Shown: positions 44,225 through 51,393 of the stretch, in pieces
Position numbering within the stretch: the stretch's first letter is position 1
Layout of the letters: each line of letters opens with the position of its first letter
NCBI RefSeq assembly: GCF_009857835.1
Contig: NZ_WWCL01000001.1
Location: 434,001 to 498,000 of the forward strand
Length of the DNA: 64,000 nt
Origin: Duganella fentianensis
Lineage (GTDB): Bacteria; Pseudomonadota; Gammaproteobacteria; Burkholderiales; Burkholderiaceae_D
Direction: 5' to 3'
Position numbers and translations under genes: made by a program
Notes under the pieces: model-generated
Database searches by the model: none
Told to the model about the DNA's origin: nothing
The model's input: the letters and a program-made list of their open reading frames with translations, nothing else

Positions 44225-45281
44225 TTTTGATCGCAGTCGCTTTGATTAAGGGGGCGATTTCCGCCTCATGGGTTTGCGCCGTTTCGTAGGCGTCGACGAT
44301 GCGTGCCACCAGCGGGTGGCGCACCACATCTTCACTGCCGAAGTGGCTGAAGGCAATGCCGCGTACGTCTTTGAGTACCTGCATGGCATCGATCAGGCCG
44401 CTCTTCTGGCTCTTGTGCAAGTCCACCTGCGTCACATCGCCCGTGACCACGGCCTTGCTGCCAAAACCTATGCGGGTGAGGAACATCTTCATCTGTTCCA
44501 CCGTGGTGTTCTGGGCTTCGTCGAGGATCACGAAAGCATGGTTGAGCGTGCGCCCGCGCATATAGGCCAGCGGCGCGATTTCGATCACTTGTTTCTCGAA
44601 CATTTTCTGCGTGCGGTCGAAGCCCAGCAGGTCGTACAGTGCATCGTACAGAGGACGCAGATAGGGATCGACTTTTTGACTCAGATCACCGGGCAGGAAG
44701 CCCAGCCGTTCGCCCGCTTCCACCGCCGGGCGGGTCAGGATAATGCGTTTGATGGCATCGCGCTCGAGCGCATCGACGGCGCAGGCCACGGCCAGATAGG
44801 TTTTGCCGGTGCCGGCCGGCCCCACGCCGAAGCTGATGTCGTGTTCGAGGATGTTGCGCAGATAGCGGATCTGGTGCGGGGTACGGCCGCGCAGATCGCT
44901 GCGGCGAGTCTTCAGGACCGGGCTATCGATGCTCGGTTCCACAAACGGCGCCGCCACCACCTGGGCCACGGCGGCTGCATCGCCGCTGGCAACGGCCGCC
45001 ACCTGCTGGCTGGTGCGCTGCTCGACCAGTGCCAGCTGCACTTCTTCGATAGGAATGACTTTTTGCGCTACGGCATAGAACTGTTCGAGGATCTGCACCG
45101 CGCGTTCGGCATTGTGGCCGCTGACGATGAATTTCTCGCCGCGGCGGAAGATGGTGACGTCGAGTGCGGCCGAAATCTGGCGCAGGTTTTCGTCGAGCGG
45201 GCCGCACAGGTGCGCGAGCCGGGTGTTATCCATGGGCTCGGGCACAAAGTAGTGGGGCTGAACAGGTGTTTTGGTTTTCAA
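44208..45281 (-). CDS. phoH: PhoH-like ATPase (PhoH/YbeZ)
   Basis: The 357-residue protein has a small N-terminal KH-like region (about 25-90), then a P-loop ATPase domain with Walker A GPAGTGKT and Walker B VILDEAQN. YbeZ/PhoH proteins work with YbeY in RNA metabolism. The start is a judgement: TTG 45281 ([12 protein letters not shown]) gives the N-terminus usual in relatives, while the first ATG in frame is at 45233. An open frame reaches 45440 but its first 50 codons look non-coding. miaB, the common upstream neighbour, is not here. Confidence 0.9.
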   Translation of the reverse strand: MKTKTPVQPHYFVPEPMDNTRLAHLCGPLDENLRQISAALDVTIFRRGEKFIVSGHNAERAVQILEQFYAVAQKVIPIEEVQLALVEQRTSQQVAAVASGDAAAVAQVVAAPFVEPSIDSPVLKTRRSDLRGRTPHQIRYLRNILEHDISFGVGPAGTGKTYLAVACAVDALERDAIKRIILTRPAVEAGERLGFLPGDLSQKVDPYLRPLYDALYDLLGFDRTQKMFEKQVIEIAPLAYMRGRTLNHAFVILDEAQNTTVEQMKMFLTRIGFGSKAVVTGDVTQVDLHKSQKSGLIDAMQVLKDVRGIAFSHFGSEDVVRHPLVARIVDAYETAQTHEAEIAPLIKATAIKNVRKK

Positions 45282-45651
45282 GGTCGTGCTTTTCAGTAAG
45301 GCCGCCTGACGCGGCGCAGGCGCTAGTTTACCGTACTTTGTCCCGCCCCCGCCTATGTAAAGACAGCCATGCCTGATGTAACAGTTTCCTACAAGTTCTT
45401 GCGTGCGCCACCTCCCAGCCCCATGTGCTGAAATAACCATGTTGCCAAGCTTTCTAGCTCGCGCTTGATACGGCTTAAGTTCCGCTCAGTGGGCGATGCA
45501 GGAATGCACGGTAATGCGCATAGAATTAAATTGCGCATATGGCAACTTGGCGCGGTCGGACTAGGTAAGAAATTGCAGCGCAGTTTGTATCTAAGTTGCA
45601 TTTAAGTTCAGGCTTGCACACTCCATCCACCTAACCAATGAAGGAAACATC
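45282..45651. other. 370-base non-coding region between phoH and the HTH gene
   Basis: This is the longest stretch without a gene. It must contain divergent promoters for phoH (-) and the HTH gene (+). Visible structure: GCCGC(CTGAC)GCGGC near 45300-45314 on the phoH side, and a pair of ATGCGCAT-like palindromes at 45514-45538 on the HTH side. The right third is AT-richer than its surroundings. I see no tRNA, small ORF with a credible ribosome-binding site, or repeat from a mobile element. Confidence 0.6.
45514..45538. promoter_or_regulatory. Candidate operator: two ATGCGCAT-like palindromes upstream of the HTH gene
   Basis: ATGCGCAT (45514-45521) and TTGCGCAT (45531-45538) are an exact and a one-mismatch copy of the same 8-bp palindrome, centres 17 bp apart, with an AT-rich spacer. 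Together they also form an inverted repeat ATGCGCA-N11-TGCGCAT. They lie 114 bases before the HTH-protein ATG and could be its own binding site. Confidence 0.45.
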
Positions 45652-45990
45652 ATGGCACATCATGCACTTGCTTCGCAGGAAAGCTATAACCCGAATCACT
45701 TGCTCGATATCTTGCTGGGCAAGATGCAACTGAAAAACGATGCGGCGCTGTCGCGTCTGCTGGAAGTTGCGCCGCCCGTCATCAGCAAGATCCGTCACCA
45801 CCGTTTGCCGGTCGGCGCTTCGCTGCTGATCCGCATGCATGAAGTGACGGGCATGAGCATCCGCGATCTGCGCGACCTGATGGGCGACCGCCGCACCAAA
45901 TACCGTCTGTCCGATGCGCAGGGCCGACCGAAGCCGGAAGAGCGTCAGGGACAGGATAAGGTCGAGGCCGGAAATTATGCGCGGCATTGA
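45652..45990 (+). CDS. Small helix-turn-helix (Cro/CI-like) protein of unknown role
   Basis: This 112-residue protein has a compact helical domain (about 14-82): NDAALSRLLEVAPPVISKIR reads as helices 2-3 of an XRE-type HTH, followed by LPVGASLLIRMHEVTGMSIRDLRDLMG. The C-terminal 30 residues are basic and hydrophilic, probably disordered. I recognise the pattern as one found in Oxalobacteraceae, but know no function. The ATG has AAGGAA six bases upstream. It has no co-directional partner and converges on the HDOD gene. Confidence 0.75.
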   Translation: MAHHALASQESYNPNHLLDILLGKMQLKNDAALSRLLEVAPPVISKIRHHRLPVGASLLIRMHEVTGMSIRDLRDLMGDRRTKYRLSDAQGRPKPEERQGQDKVEAGNYARH

Positions 45991-46017
45991 TGCGCGCCCA
46001 TTGCTGTAGTGCAGAGT

Positions 46018-46050
46018 GCTGCGCTGGACGGCACACCGTACCAGCGCAGC
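46018..46050. terminator. Perfect 10-bp stem-loop between converging genes
   Basis: GCTGCGCTGG (46018-46027) and CCAGCGCAGC (46041-46050) are exact complements with a 13-base loop. It lies between the HTH gene (+) and the HDOD gene (-). There is no U-tract, so termination would need another factor; position is the main support. Confidence 0.45.
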
Positions 46051-46080
46051 CACAGCGGAGGTTCTACCGGTTGAACTGAA

Positions 46081-46950
46081 TTAACCGAGCAGCACCATGG
46101 AAATCTCTTCGTACTGCAGTTCCGTTTCGCGGAACAGATGCAGATAGGCTTCTTCGTTCAGTCCCAGCGCATTCCAGGCCACGCTGGAAATAGGAGGGAC
46201 CAGATCATCTTCATCTTCCACCAGATCGAGCGCATGCACGACGGCATTGGCGATATGGATGATGGCGGCAAGGAAACCGGCACCGGGCGTTTCCGGATCA
46301 TGGTGGCCCGCGATGGCGAGGCGCATGGTATCGGAGAAGTTCCAGTGTTCGGCCAGCGCCAGACCGGCATCCACATGGTCCACACCTAGCACGCTGCGCT
46401 CCGCTTCGAGCATATAGCAGTCGTGGGCTTTGCGATAAGCCAGCGCCTGGCCGTACTGCTGGGGGAAACAGGATACCAGCACCAGCCGGCCTATGTCGTG
46501 TAACAAGCCCGCCGTGAAAGCATAATCCTGATTGAAACGCATCTGCCGCGCCAGCACTTTGGCGCAGGCGGCAGTAGCGATCGAGTGGCGCCAGAAGGCC
46601 TGATGGTGGAAGCCGGGGCAATGGCTTTCGGCAAAACAGCCTGTCAGCGCGGCGGCCGTGATCAGGTTGCGTGTGGTCTGGAAGCCGAGGAAGGTAATTG
46701 CCTGCTGGATGGTAGTGACTTTGACCTGCAGACCATACAGCGAAGAATTGGCCAGTCGCAAGGTCTTGGCCGTCAGCGCCTGATCGTGCGAGACTTTTTT
46801 GGCCAGCACGGCGATATCGACATCTTCCTGATCTATGCTGTTGAGCAATTCCATCACCACGGCCGGCAGCGAAGGCAGATCGTCCAGCGTGCGGACCACG
46901 TCTTCGTAGCTGACGACGCTGCTCACGATGTTATTGATCGGATTACTCAT
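46081..46950 (-). CDS. HDOD-domain signalling protein
   Basis: HDOD proteins have an HD-like fold without a demonstrated enzyme activity and act as regulators in signalling pathways. The 289-residue protein has LPSLPAVVMELLNSI at about 25-39, VSHDQALTAKTLRLANSS, and LLHDIGRLVLVSCFP and VDHVDAGLALAEHWNF. The ATG at 46950 has GAGGAGGCGCC upstream and overlaps the preceding gene by eight bases, so the two proteins are translationally coupled and probably work together. Confidence 0.88.
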   Translation of the reverse strand: MSNPINNIVSSVVSYEDVVRTLDDLPSLPAVVMELLNSIDQEDVDIAVLAKKVSHDQALTAKTLRLANSSLYGLQVKVTTIQQAITFLGFQTTRNLITAAALTGCFAESHCPGFHHQAFWRHSIATAACAKVLARQMRFNQDYAFTAGLLHDIGRLVLVSCFPQQYGQALAYRKAHDCYMLEAERSVLGVDHVDAGLALAEHWNFSDTMRLAIAGHHDPETPGAGFLAAIIHIANAVVHALDLVEDEDDLVPPISSVAWNALGLNEEAYLHLFRETELQYEEISMVLLG

Positions 46951-47290
46951 TTTCAGGCGCCTCCTCTGCACCATGCCGGTAGTCACTGATGAAACGGCGC
47001 AATTGCGCGGTGGCCCAGTGGGTATCGATGTCGGCGTCGTTTTTACGGAACAGCCGCGCTAGCCGGGCTTCATGATGGTGCACCGTGGCTTCGATGGCCT
47101 CGGCCGTATATTCGGCCTGCTGTATGGGCAGCACGCTGATGCCATGACGCGGCATCAGGGTCAGCATGGCTTCGGTCAGCACCGTGCCTTGCGGCAGCAG
47201 TACTTGTCCTTGCATATCTAGCAACTCATCGGACAAAACCATGCCGGGCCGGACGTCCGTCAGTGCCATCTGGTGAAAATTTCCGCTCAT
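46943..47290 (-). CDS. Small conserved partner of the HDOD protein (DUF3391-like)
   Basis: This 115-residue protein contains VRPGMVLSDELLDMQGQVLL and GTVLTEAMLTLMPRHGI (about 15-55), the pattern seen at the N-terminus of HD-GYP/HDOD-associated proteins, then a His-rich helix and RLARLFRKNDADID. No catalytic residues are visible. ATG 47290 has GGAG at good spacing. Its end overlaps the HDOD gene. I infer an accessory or sensor role for the HDOD protein. Confidence 0.7.
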   Translation of the reverse strand: MSGNFHQMALTDVRPGMVLSDELLDMQGQVLLPQGTVLTEAMLTLMPRHGISVLPIQQAEYTAEAIEATVHHHEARLARLFRKNDADIDTHWATAQLRRFISDYRHGAEEAPENE

Positions 47291-47311
47291 GGGGTGCTCC
47301 TTGGGTGTGCT

Positions 47312-47347
47312 GCAAGATTGCCGTATTGCCACATTGCCTGATCTTGC
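47312..47347. promoter_or_regulatory. Nested repeats in a divergent promoter region
   Basis: Three direct ATTGCC repeats at 47317-47322, 47325-47330 and 47333-47338 (8-bp period) lie inside an inverted repeat GCAAGAT (47312-47318) / ATCTTGC (47341-47347). This sits between the divergent HDOD-partner gene (-) and the histidine kinase (+). The regular spacing suggests a protein-binding array; no regulator is identified. Confidence 0.5.
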
Positions 47348-47461
47348 GCCGGGGTGCAAGTAAAGTCTGTCATAGGGCACACTGGCGCAGGTCGAACTTG
47401 CCAAGACGCATGTCATACCGTACATTGGGGCGTAATTCCTACTTGTATGCGAGGCTGGTCA

Positions 47462-49048
47462 ATGTTTGGTATTCAAGGCCGTTTGACACTGCTATTTGTG
47501 GTCATCGTGACCCTGGTACTAGGCATTTCAGGTACCTACGCCCAGTATAGTCTGGGGCATGAACTGGAGGTGGCCAATCAGCGTCTGCGCGAAGGGGTGC
47601 TGACGCGACTGCAGACCAGCCTGCCTTCCGCCCTGTGGGACCTGGATAAAGCCAAGGTCGATAATATCGTGGCGGCGGAAATGCTGCCGCCGGAACTGGT
47701 ATCTATCCGCGTCTACGATACTTCGGTAGGCCTGTTCTCGGGCAAGCTGCGTAACGAAAACGGTTCGGTCAGTGCCATCGAGAATGACCTGAATGTGGGC
47801 GGCACGCCCGTGGTGGCCGATCTGGCCTACCGCGATTCCGGCGCGGCCGGGGCTTCCCTCAAGCCGGTGATCGTGGGCCGGGTGGTGGTCAATTTCAGCC
47901 GCGCCCAGATCGATGCGACACTGGCTGCGGAAGTGCGGCGCAAAGTCACGGAAGTGCTGCTGCTCGATCTGATTCTGGTGGCGGCACTGGCGCTGTCGCT
48001 GCGCATCGTGTTCGATCCCCTCAAGCGCCTGCGCGATGGTCTGTTTGATCTGGCCACGCGCGGTAGCGACGAAGTGGAAGAGTTGCCGGAAAACCGGCAG
48101 GACGAGCTGGGCGAAGTGATCCGCGGCTTCAACGCCATCCAGCGCAAGATCAAATCGAATATCCAGCGCATCCGCGAAGCGGAAGACGAAGCGCGCAAAT
48201 CGGCCCAGACCACCACCAAGGCACTCGATGATCTGCGCCGTACCCAGGAATCGCTGCTGCAGGCCGAGCGGCTGGCATCGCTGGGCGGTCTGGTGGCGGG
48301 CGTGGCCCATGAAATCAATACGCCGGTGGGCATCGCCCTGACCAGTGCCTCGGTGCTGCTGGAGGCAACGGAAAAAGTCCATCATGCCGTCGATGGCGGC
48401 AACGTCAAGAAGTCCGACATCATGCGCTATCTGGAAACGGCGTCGGAAAGCACGCGCCTGATCATGAACAATGCCTACCGCGCTGCACACCTGATCCACA
48501 GCTTCAAACAGATCGCGGTCGATCAGGTCAGCGAAGCGCGGCGCCGCTTCGAGCTGCGCGATTACATCAACGAGGTTGTCTCCAGCCTGCAGCCCAAGCT
48601 GAAGAAAACCCGTATCGCCGTCAGCATCAGCTGTCCGCCTGATGTGATGCTCGATAGCTACCCCGGCGCGCTGGCGCAGGTGATTACCAATCTGACGCTG
48701 AACTGCCTGGAGCATGCTTTCAATCCCGAGGACGAAGGGCAGATCCGCATCAGCGTGGTACAGCAGGCCGACTGGATAGAAATGCAGGTGGCCGATGACG
48801 GCAAAGGCATCGCGCCGGAAATGCTGGATAAAGTGTTTGATCCATTTGTCACCACCCGGCGCGGTCAGGGCGGAACGGGGCTGGGTCTGAATATCGTTTT
48901 CAACCTGATCGTCAAACAGTTCTGCGGCACCATATCGGTGGCCAGCAAGCTGGGCGAGGGCGCCTGTTTCACGCTGCGTATTCCCTGTGTTACTCCAACG
49001 GAAGAGCAGCACCATGCTTTACCAACTGAACAACAGCAGCACGACTAG
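47462..49048 (+). CDS. Membrane sensor histidine kinase
   Basis: This 528-residue kinase has membrane segments at about residues 9-28 and 157-177 flanking a periplasmic sensor region of about 130 residues, then a HAMP-like linker, a coiled coil (about 235-270), a HisKA-type region with phosphoacceptor His283 in GVAHEINTPVG, and an ATPase domain with NLTLNCLEHAF, DDGKGI and GTGLGLN. The AHEINTP form of the H box belongs to the HPK4-like kinases. ATG 47462 has GAGG eight bases upstream. No response regulator is adjacent, so its partner is unknown. Confidence 0.9.
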   Translation: MFGIQGRLTLLFVVIVTLVLGISGTYAQYSLGHELEVANQRLREGVLTRLQTSLPSALWDLDKAKVDNIVAAEMLPPELVSIRVYDTSVGLFSGKLRNENGSVSAIENDLNVGGTPVVADLAYRDSGAAGASLKPVIVGRVVVNFSRAQIDATLAAEVRRKVTEVLLLDLILVAALALSLRIVFDPLKRLRDGLFDLATRGSDEVEELPENRQDELGEVIRGFNAIQRKIKSNIQRIREAEDEARKSAQTTTKALDDLRRTQESLLQAERLASLGGLVAGVAHEINTPVGIALTSASVLLEATEKVHHAVDGGNVKKSDIMRYLETASESTRLIMNNAYRAAHLIHSFKQIAVDQVSEARRRFELRDYINEVVSSLQPKLKKTRIAVSISCPPDVMLDSYPGALAQVITNLTLNCLEHAFNPEDEGQIRISVVQQADWIEMQVADDGKGIAPEMLDKVFDPFVTTRRGQGGTGLGLNIVFNLIVKQFCGTISVASKLGEGACFTLRIPCVTPTEEQHHALPTEQQQHD

Positions 49049-49059
49049 AGTGAGCCATC

Positions 49060-49461
49060 ATGCCTAAAGTGAGTGGAGAATTCAGCGTCAGAATCACGCC
49101 GGAAAGCATGTCCAGCGTGGCCAATGAGAGCAGTATCAACCGGATGTCGCTCGACAAGCAGTACACGGGGGCGCTTTCGGCCAGTGGCCGTGGCGAGATG
49201 CTGGCATTTATGAACCGCGATATCGGTTCGGGCGCCTATGTGGCGATGGAGCGGGTGCAGGGCACGCTGGATGGCTTGCACGGCAGTTTTCTGCTGCATC
49301 ACTGTGGCACCATGCAGCGTGGCACCTCAGGCCTGACCGTAGCGGTGGTGCATGATTCGGGACAGGATGAACTGGCTGGCCTGAGCGGCACGCTGCAGAT
49401 CCGCATCGAAGAGGGCAAGCATTACTACGATTTCGATTACCAGCTCCATCCCGCTACGTGA
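49060..49461 (+). CDS. DUF3224-domain protein
   Basis: This 133-residue protein matches the DUF3224 pattern, a small beta-barrel related to allene oxide cyclase: VSGEFSVRITPES at the start, KQYTGALSASGRGEMLAF, GAYVAMERVQGTLDGLHGSF and DELAGLSGTLQIRIEEGKHYYDFDY. No catalytic residues are known. It lies 11 bases after the histidine kinase and may be in its operon. A clear terminator follows 31 bases downstream. Confidence 0.82.
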   Translation: MPKVSGEFSVRITPESMSSVANESSINRMSLDKQYTGALSASGRGEMLAFMNRDIGSGAYVAMERVQGTLDGLHGSFLLHHCGTMQRGTSGLTVAVVHDSGQDELAGLSGTLQIRIEEGKHYYDFDYQLHPAT

Positions 49462-49492
49462 TCGTCGCGGTAGCAGCGCACCTACTGCAGGC

Positions 49493-49525
49493 AAAAAAAA
49501 TCCCGCTATCTGCGGGATTTTTTTT
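49493..49525. terminator. Bidirectional intrinsic terminator
   Basis: TCCCGC (49501-49506) and GCGGGA (49512-49517) form a stem with a TATCT loop, preceded by eight A and followed by eight T. It should end both the kinase-DUF3224 transcript (+) and the PEP-CTERM gene (-). Confidence 0.95.
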
Positions 49526-49541
49526 CTGGCCCAGCGGCTGG

Positions 49542-49886
49542 CTAGTCGGTGAATTTTTCCGAGGCGCTGCCACGGCGCGAGGCAAAACCGAGAACAACCA
49601 GACCCAGCATCAGCATGACAAAAGTCTGCGGCTCGGGAATCTGGGCAACCGGCTCTACTTCCTGCGCCCGTTTCGGGTCGTTGGCAGGCAGGGCTTCCGG
49701 CTCGCTATTTTTACCAGCAGTATTATTACCATCATTATCCAGACCGCATGGTTGGGCCGCGTGCTGGTCGCAATGCGCTAGAACAATTGTTGCAGGTGCA
49801 ATATTGGCTTTTTCAGCCTGCGCCTGAGCACCGCCAGCGAGGCTGAGCATGACGAACGCGCAATTGAGCAAAGTCGAAATTTTCAC
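49542..49886 (-). CDS. Small PEP-CTERM sorting-domain protein
   Basis: The 114-residue protein has a signal peptide (about 1-22, cleavage after AQA), a low-complexity middle with only two Cys (39 and 47), and a C-terminal PEP-CTERM tail: IPEPQ at 83-87, a hydrophobic segment (88-101) and Arg104-Arg105. Such proteins are exported, processed by an exosortase (EpsH) and placed at the cell surface or in the matrix. No exosortase is in the window. The start is GTG with AGGAG six bases upstream. No function beyond sorting is recognisable. Confidence 0.88.
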   Translation of the reverse strand: MKISTLLNCAFVMLSLAGGAQAQAEKANIAPATIVLAHCDQHAAQPCGLDNDGNNTAGKNSEPEALPANDPKRAQEVEPVAQIPEPQTFVMLMLGLVVLGFASRRGSASEKFTD

Positions 49887-50083
49887 TATGTACTCCTGTA
49901 AGGCATACTGGACAAGGTGTTAAGGCAGACCTAACGCAAAATCGCTAGAGTTTTTCTTTGCGACGGAGCATGCGCTGTCCAATGAATAGCATTAAACCAC
50001 AATTCGTAACAAATTGCCATCTGTGTTTTATTTTAGACAAGCAAATAATGCAACGCAACACGAAATATATTAATTGACGCCTG

Positions 50084-50101
50084 TGGCGCAGGTCTGCGCC
50101 A
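50084..50101. promoter_or_regulatory. Inverted repeat upstream of the ChaN-like gene
   Basis: TGGCGCA (50084-50090) and TGCGCCA (50095-50101) are perfect complements around GGTC, just after a -35-like TTGACG (50074-50079), in the AT-rich 256-base divergent region between the PEP-CTERM and ChaN-like genes. It has the position of an operator. No regulator is identified and the matching -10 is unclear. Confidence 0.4.
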
Positions 50102-50142
50102 ATATGCAAGCAATAATTGAATTTGATCGGAGACAGCTTTAG

Positions 50143-50988
50143 ATGATTTCTTTATTTGGACGGCGGGTCGGCTTGATTTTGCTCATGGCCGCATTTCTTG
50201 CGGGCTGTAGCACGGCGGGCAGTCCTGTAGTGAACAAAACTGCGCCAGATGTTGTTGCGGCGCAAGTCTGGCTGCTAGGAGAAGTACACGATAATCCGGC
50301 TGGCCAGCGCCAGCGCCATGCCTTGCTGCGCCAGCGGGTGGAAGCGGGCTGGCGGCCGGTGCTGGTGCTGGAACAGTTCGACCGCGAGAATCAGGATCTG
50401 CTCGATAAGGCGCAGAAATCCTGCCTCGACGCCCAGTGCCTGATCCGCGTCGCCGGTGGCGGGCGCTGGGACTGGCAGCAGTATTATCCGCTGCTACAGC
50501 TGGCGCTGGATTACCACCTGCCGCTGGTCGCCGGCAATCTGTCGCGTGCCGATGCTTCGCGCGTGGTGCGCGACGGCATGCGTGCCGTGTTCGATGCCCA
50601 GAGCATGGGCGACTACCAGCTGGAGCAGGCGTTACCGGCCCGGCTGCGCGCGGCACAGGCGGCCGAAATCGCCAGCAGCCATTGCAATATGGTGCCGGAA
50701 ATGATGGTCGATGGTATGGTCAACGCGCAGGTAGCGCGCGATATCTGGATGGCCAGACTGATACGCGAGCAGCGCCCGCGCGATGTGGTGCTGATCGCCG
50801 GCAATGGCCACGTGCGCAAGGATATCGGTGTGCCGTACTGGCTGGCTCTGCTGCAACCACCGCTGAGCCTGCATAGTGTGGGCTATGCGGAAGCGCCCGT
50901 AGCAGCGGGGCAGTATGATACGGTGGTGCAGGTGGCTGCACCTGTGCGGCCCGATCCCTGTGCCAGCCTGAAACAGCGAGCAAATTAA
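50143..50988 (+). CDS. ChaN-like lipoprotein (haem/iron-regulated type)
   Basis: The 281-residue protein has a lipobox LAGC with the lipidated Cys22 and a DUF399/ChaN domain. Signatures are VWLLGEVHDNPAGQRQRHALL (split here by family position about 42-62), LVLEQFDRENQDLL and VVLIAGNGHVRKDIGVP. ChaN of Campylobacter binds haem and is linked to iron uptake; a similar role is inferred. The start has GGAG ten bases upstream. The thioredoxin-like gene begins two bases after its stop. Confidence 0.87.
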   Translation: MISLFGRRVGLILLMAAFLAGCSTAGSPVVNKTAPDVVAAQVWLLGEVHDNPAGQRQRHALLRQRVEAGWRPVLVLEQFDRENQDLLDKAQKSCLDAQCLIRVAGGGRWDWQQYYPLLQLALDYHLPLVAGNLSRADASRVVRDGMRAVFDAQSMGDYQLEQALPARLRAAQAAEIASSHCNMVPEMMVDGMVNAQVARDIWMARLIREQRPRDVVLIAGNGHVRKDIGVPYWLALLQPPLSLHSVGYAEAPVAAGQYDTVVQVAAPVRPDPCASLKQRAN

Positions 50989-50990
50989 GC

Positions 50991-51311
50991 ATGGAAACTG
51001 TGTACACCCCCGCTGCACCCGAGCGCAGCAGCATCGATGCACTGGCTGGCGCTGCCGTACTGGAATTCGGCACCAACTGGTGCGGCCACTGCATGGCCAC
51101 CCAGGCGCCGCTGGCGCAGGCCATGGCGGCCCACCCGCAACTACGCCATTACAAGATCGAAGATGGTCCGGGCCGCGCTCTGGGGCGCTCCTATCGCGTG
51201 AAACTGTGGCCGACGCTGGTCTTCCTGCGCGATGGCGTGGAAGTGACGCGGCTGGTGCGGCCTTTGCAGGCAGACGATATCGCTGTGGCTTTGGCGCAAA
51301 TTGTTGACTAG
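50991..51311 (+). CDS. Thioredoxin-family protein
   Basis: This 106-residue thioredoxin fold has the redox motif WCGHC (Cys31, Cys34), an unusual His variant of WCGPC closer to PDI/DsbA-like sites, and the cis-proline region LWPTLVFLRDG. There is no signal peptide, so it should be cytosolic. It probably shares a transcript with the ChaN-like lipoprotein, though the two act in different compartments. Confidence 0.9.
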   Translation: METVYTPAAPERSSIDALAGAAVLEFGTNWCGHCMATQAPLAQAMAAHPQLRHYKIEDGPGRALGRSYRVKLWPTLVFLRDGVEVTRLVRPLQADDIAVALAQIVD

Positions 51312-51328
51312 TCGACAGCCTTAACTTC

Positions 51329-51358
51329 TTGGCAGCATCTGCCAGGCCTGTGTATGAT
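51329..51358 (+). promoter_or_regulatory. Sigma-70-type promoter for the MHS transporter
   Basis: TTGGCA (51329-51334), an 18-base spacer and TATGAT (51353-51358) form a good promoter 36 bases before the transporter ATG. The -35 is inside a short inverted repeat TGGCAG-CAT-CTGCCA (51330-51344) that might bind a regulator. Confidence 0.6.
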
Positions 51359-51393
51359 CGTGGCCACTTTTCCTTTTGCAGGAGTTGCCCCGC

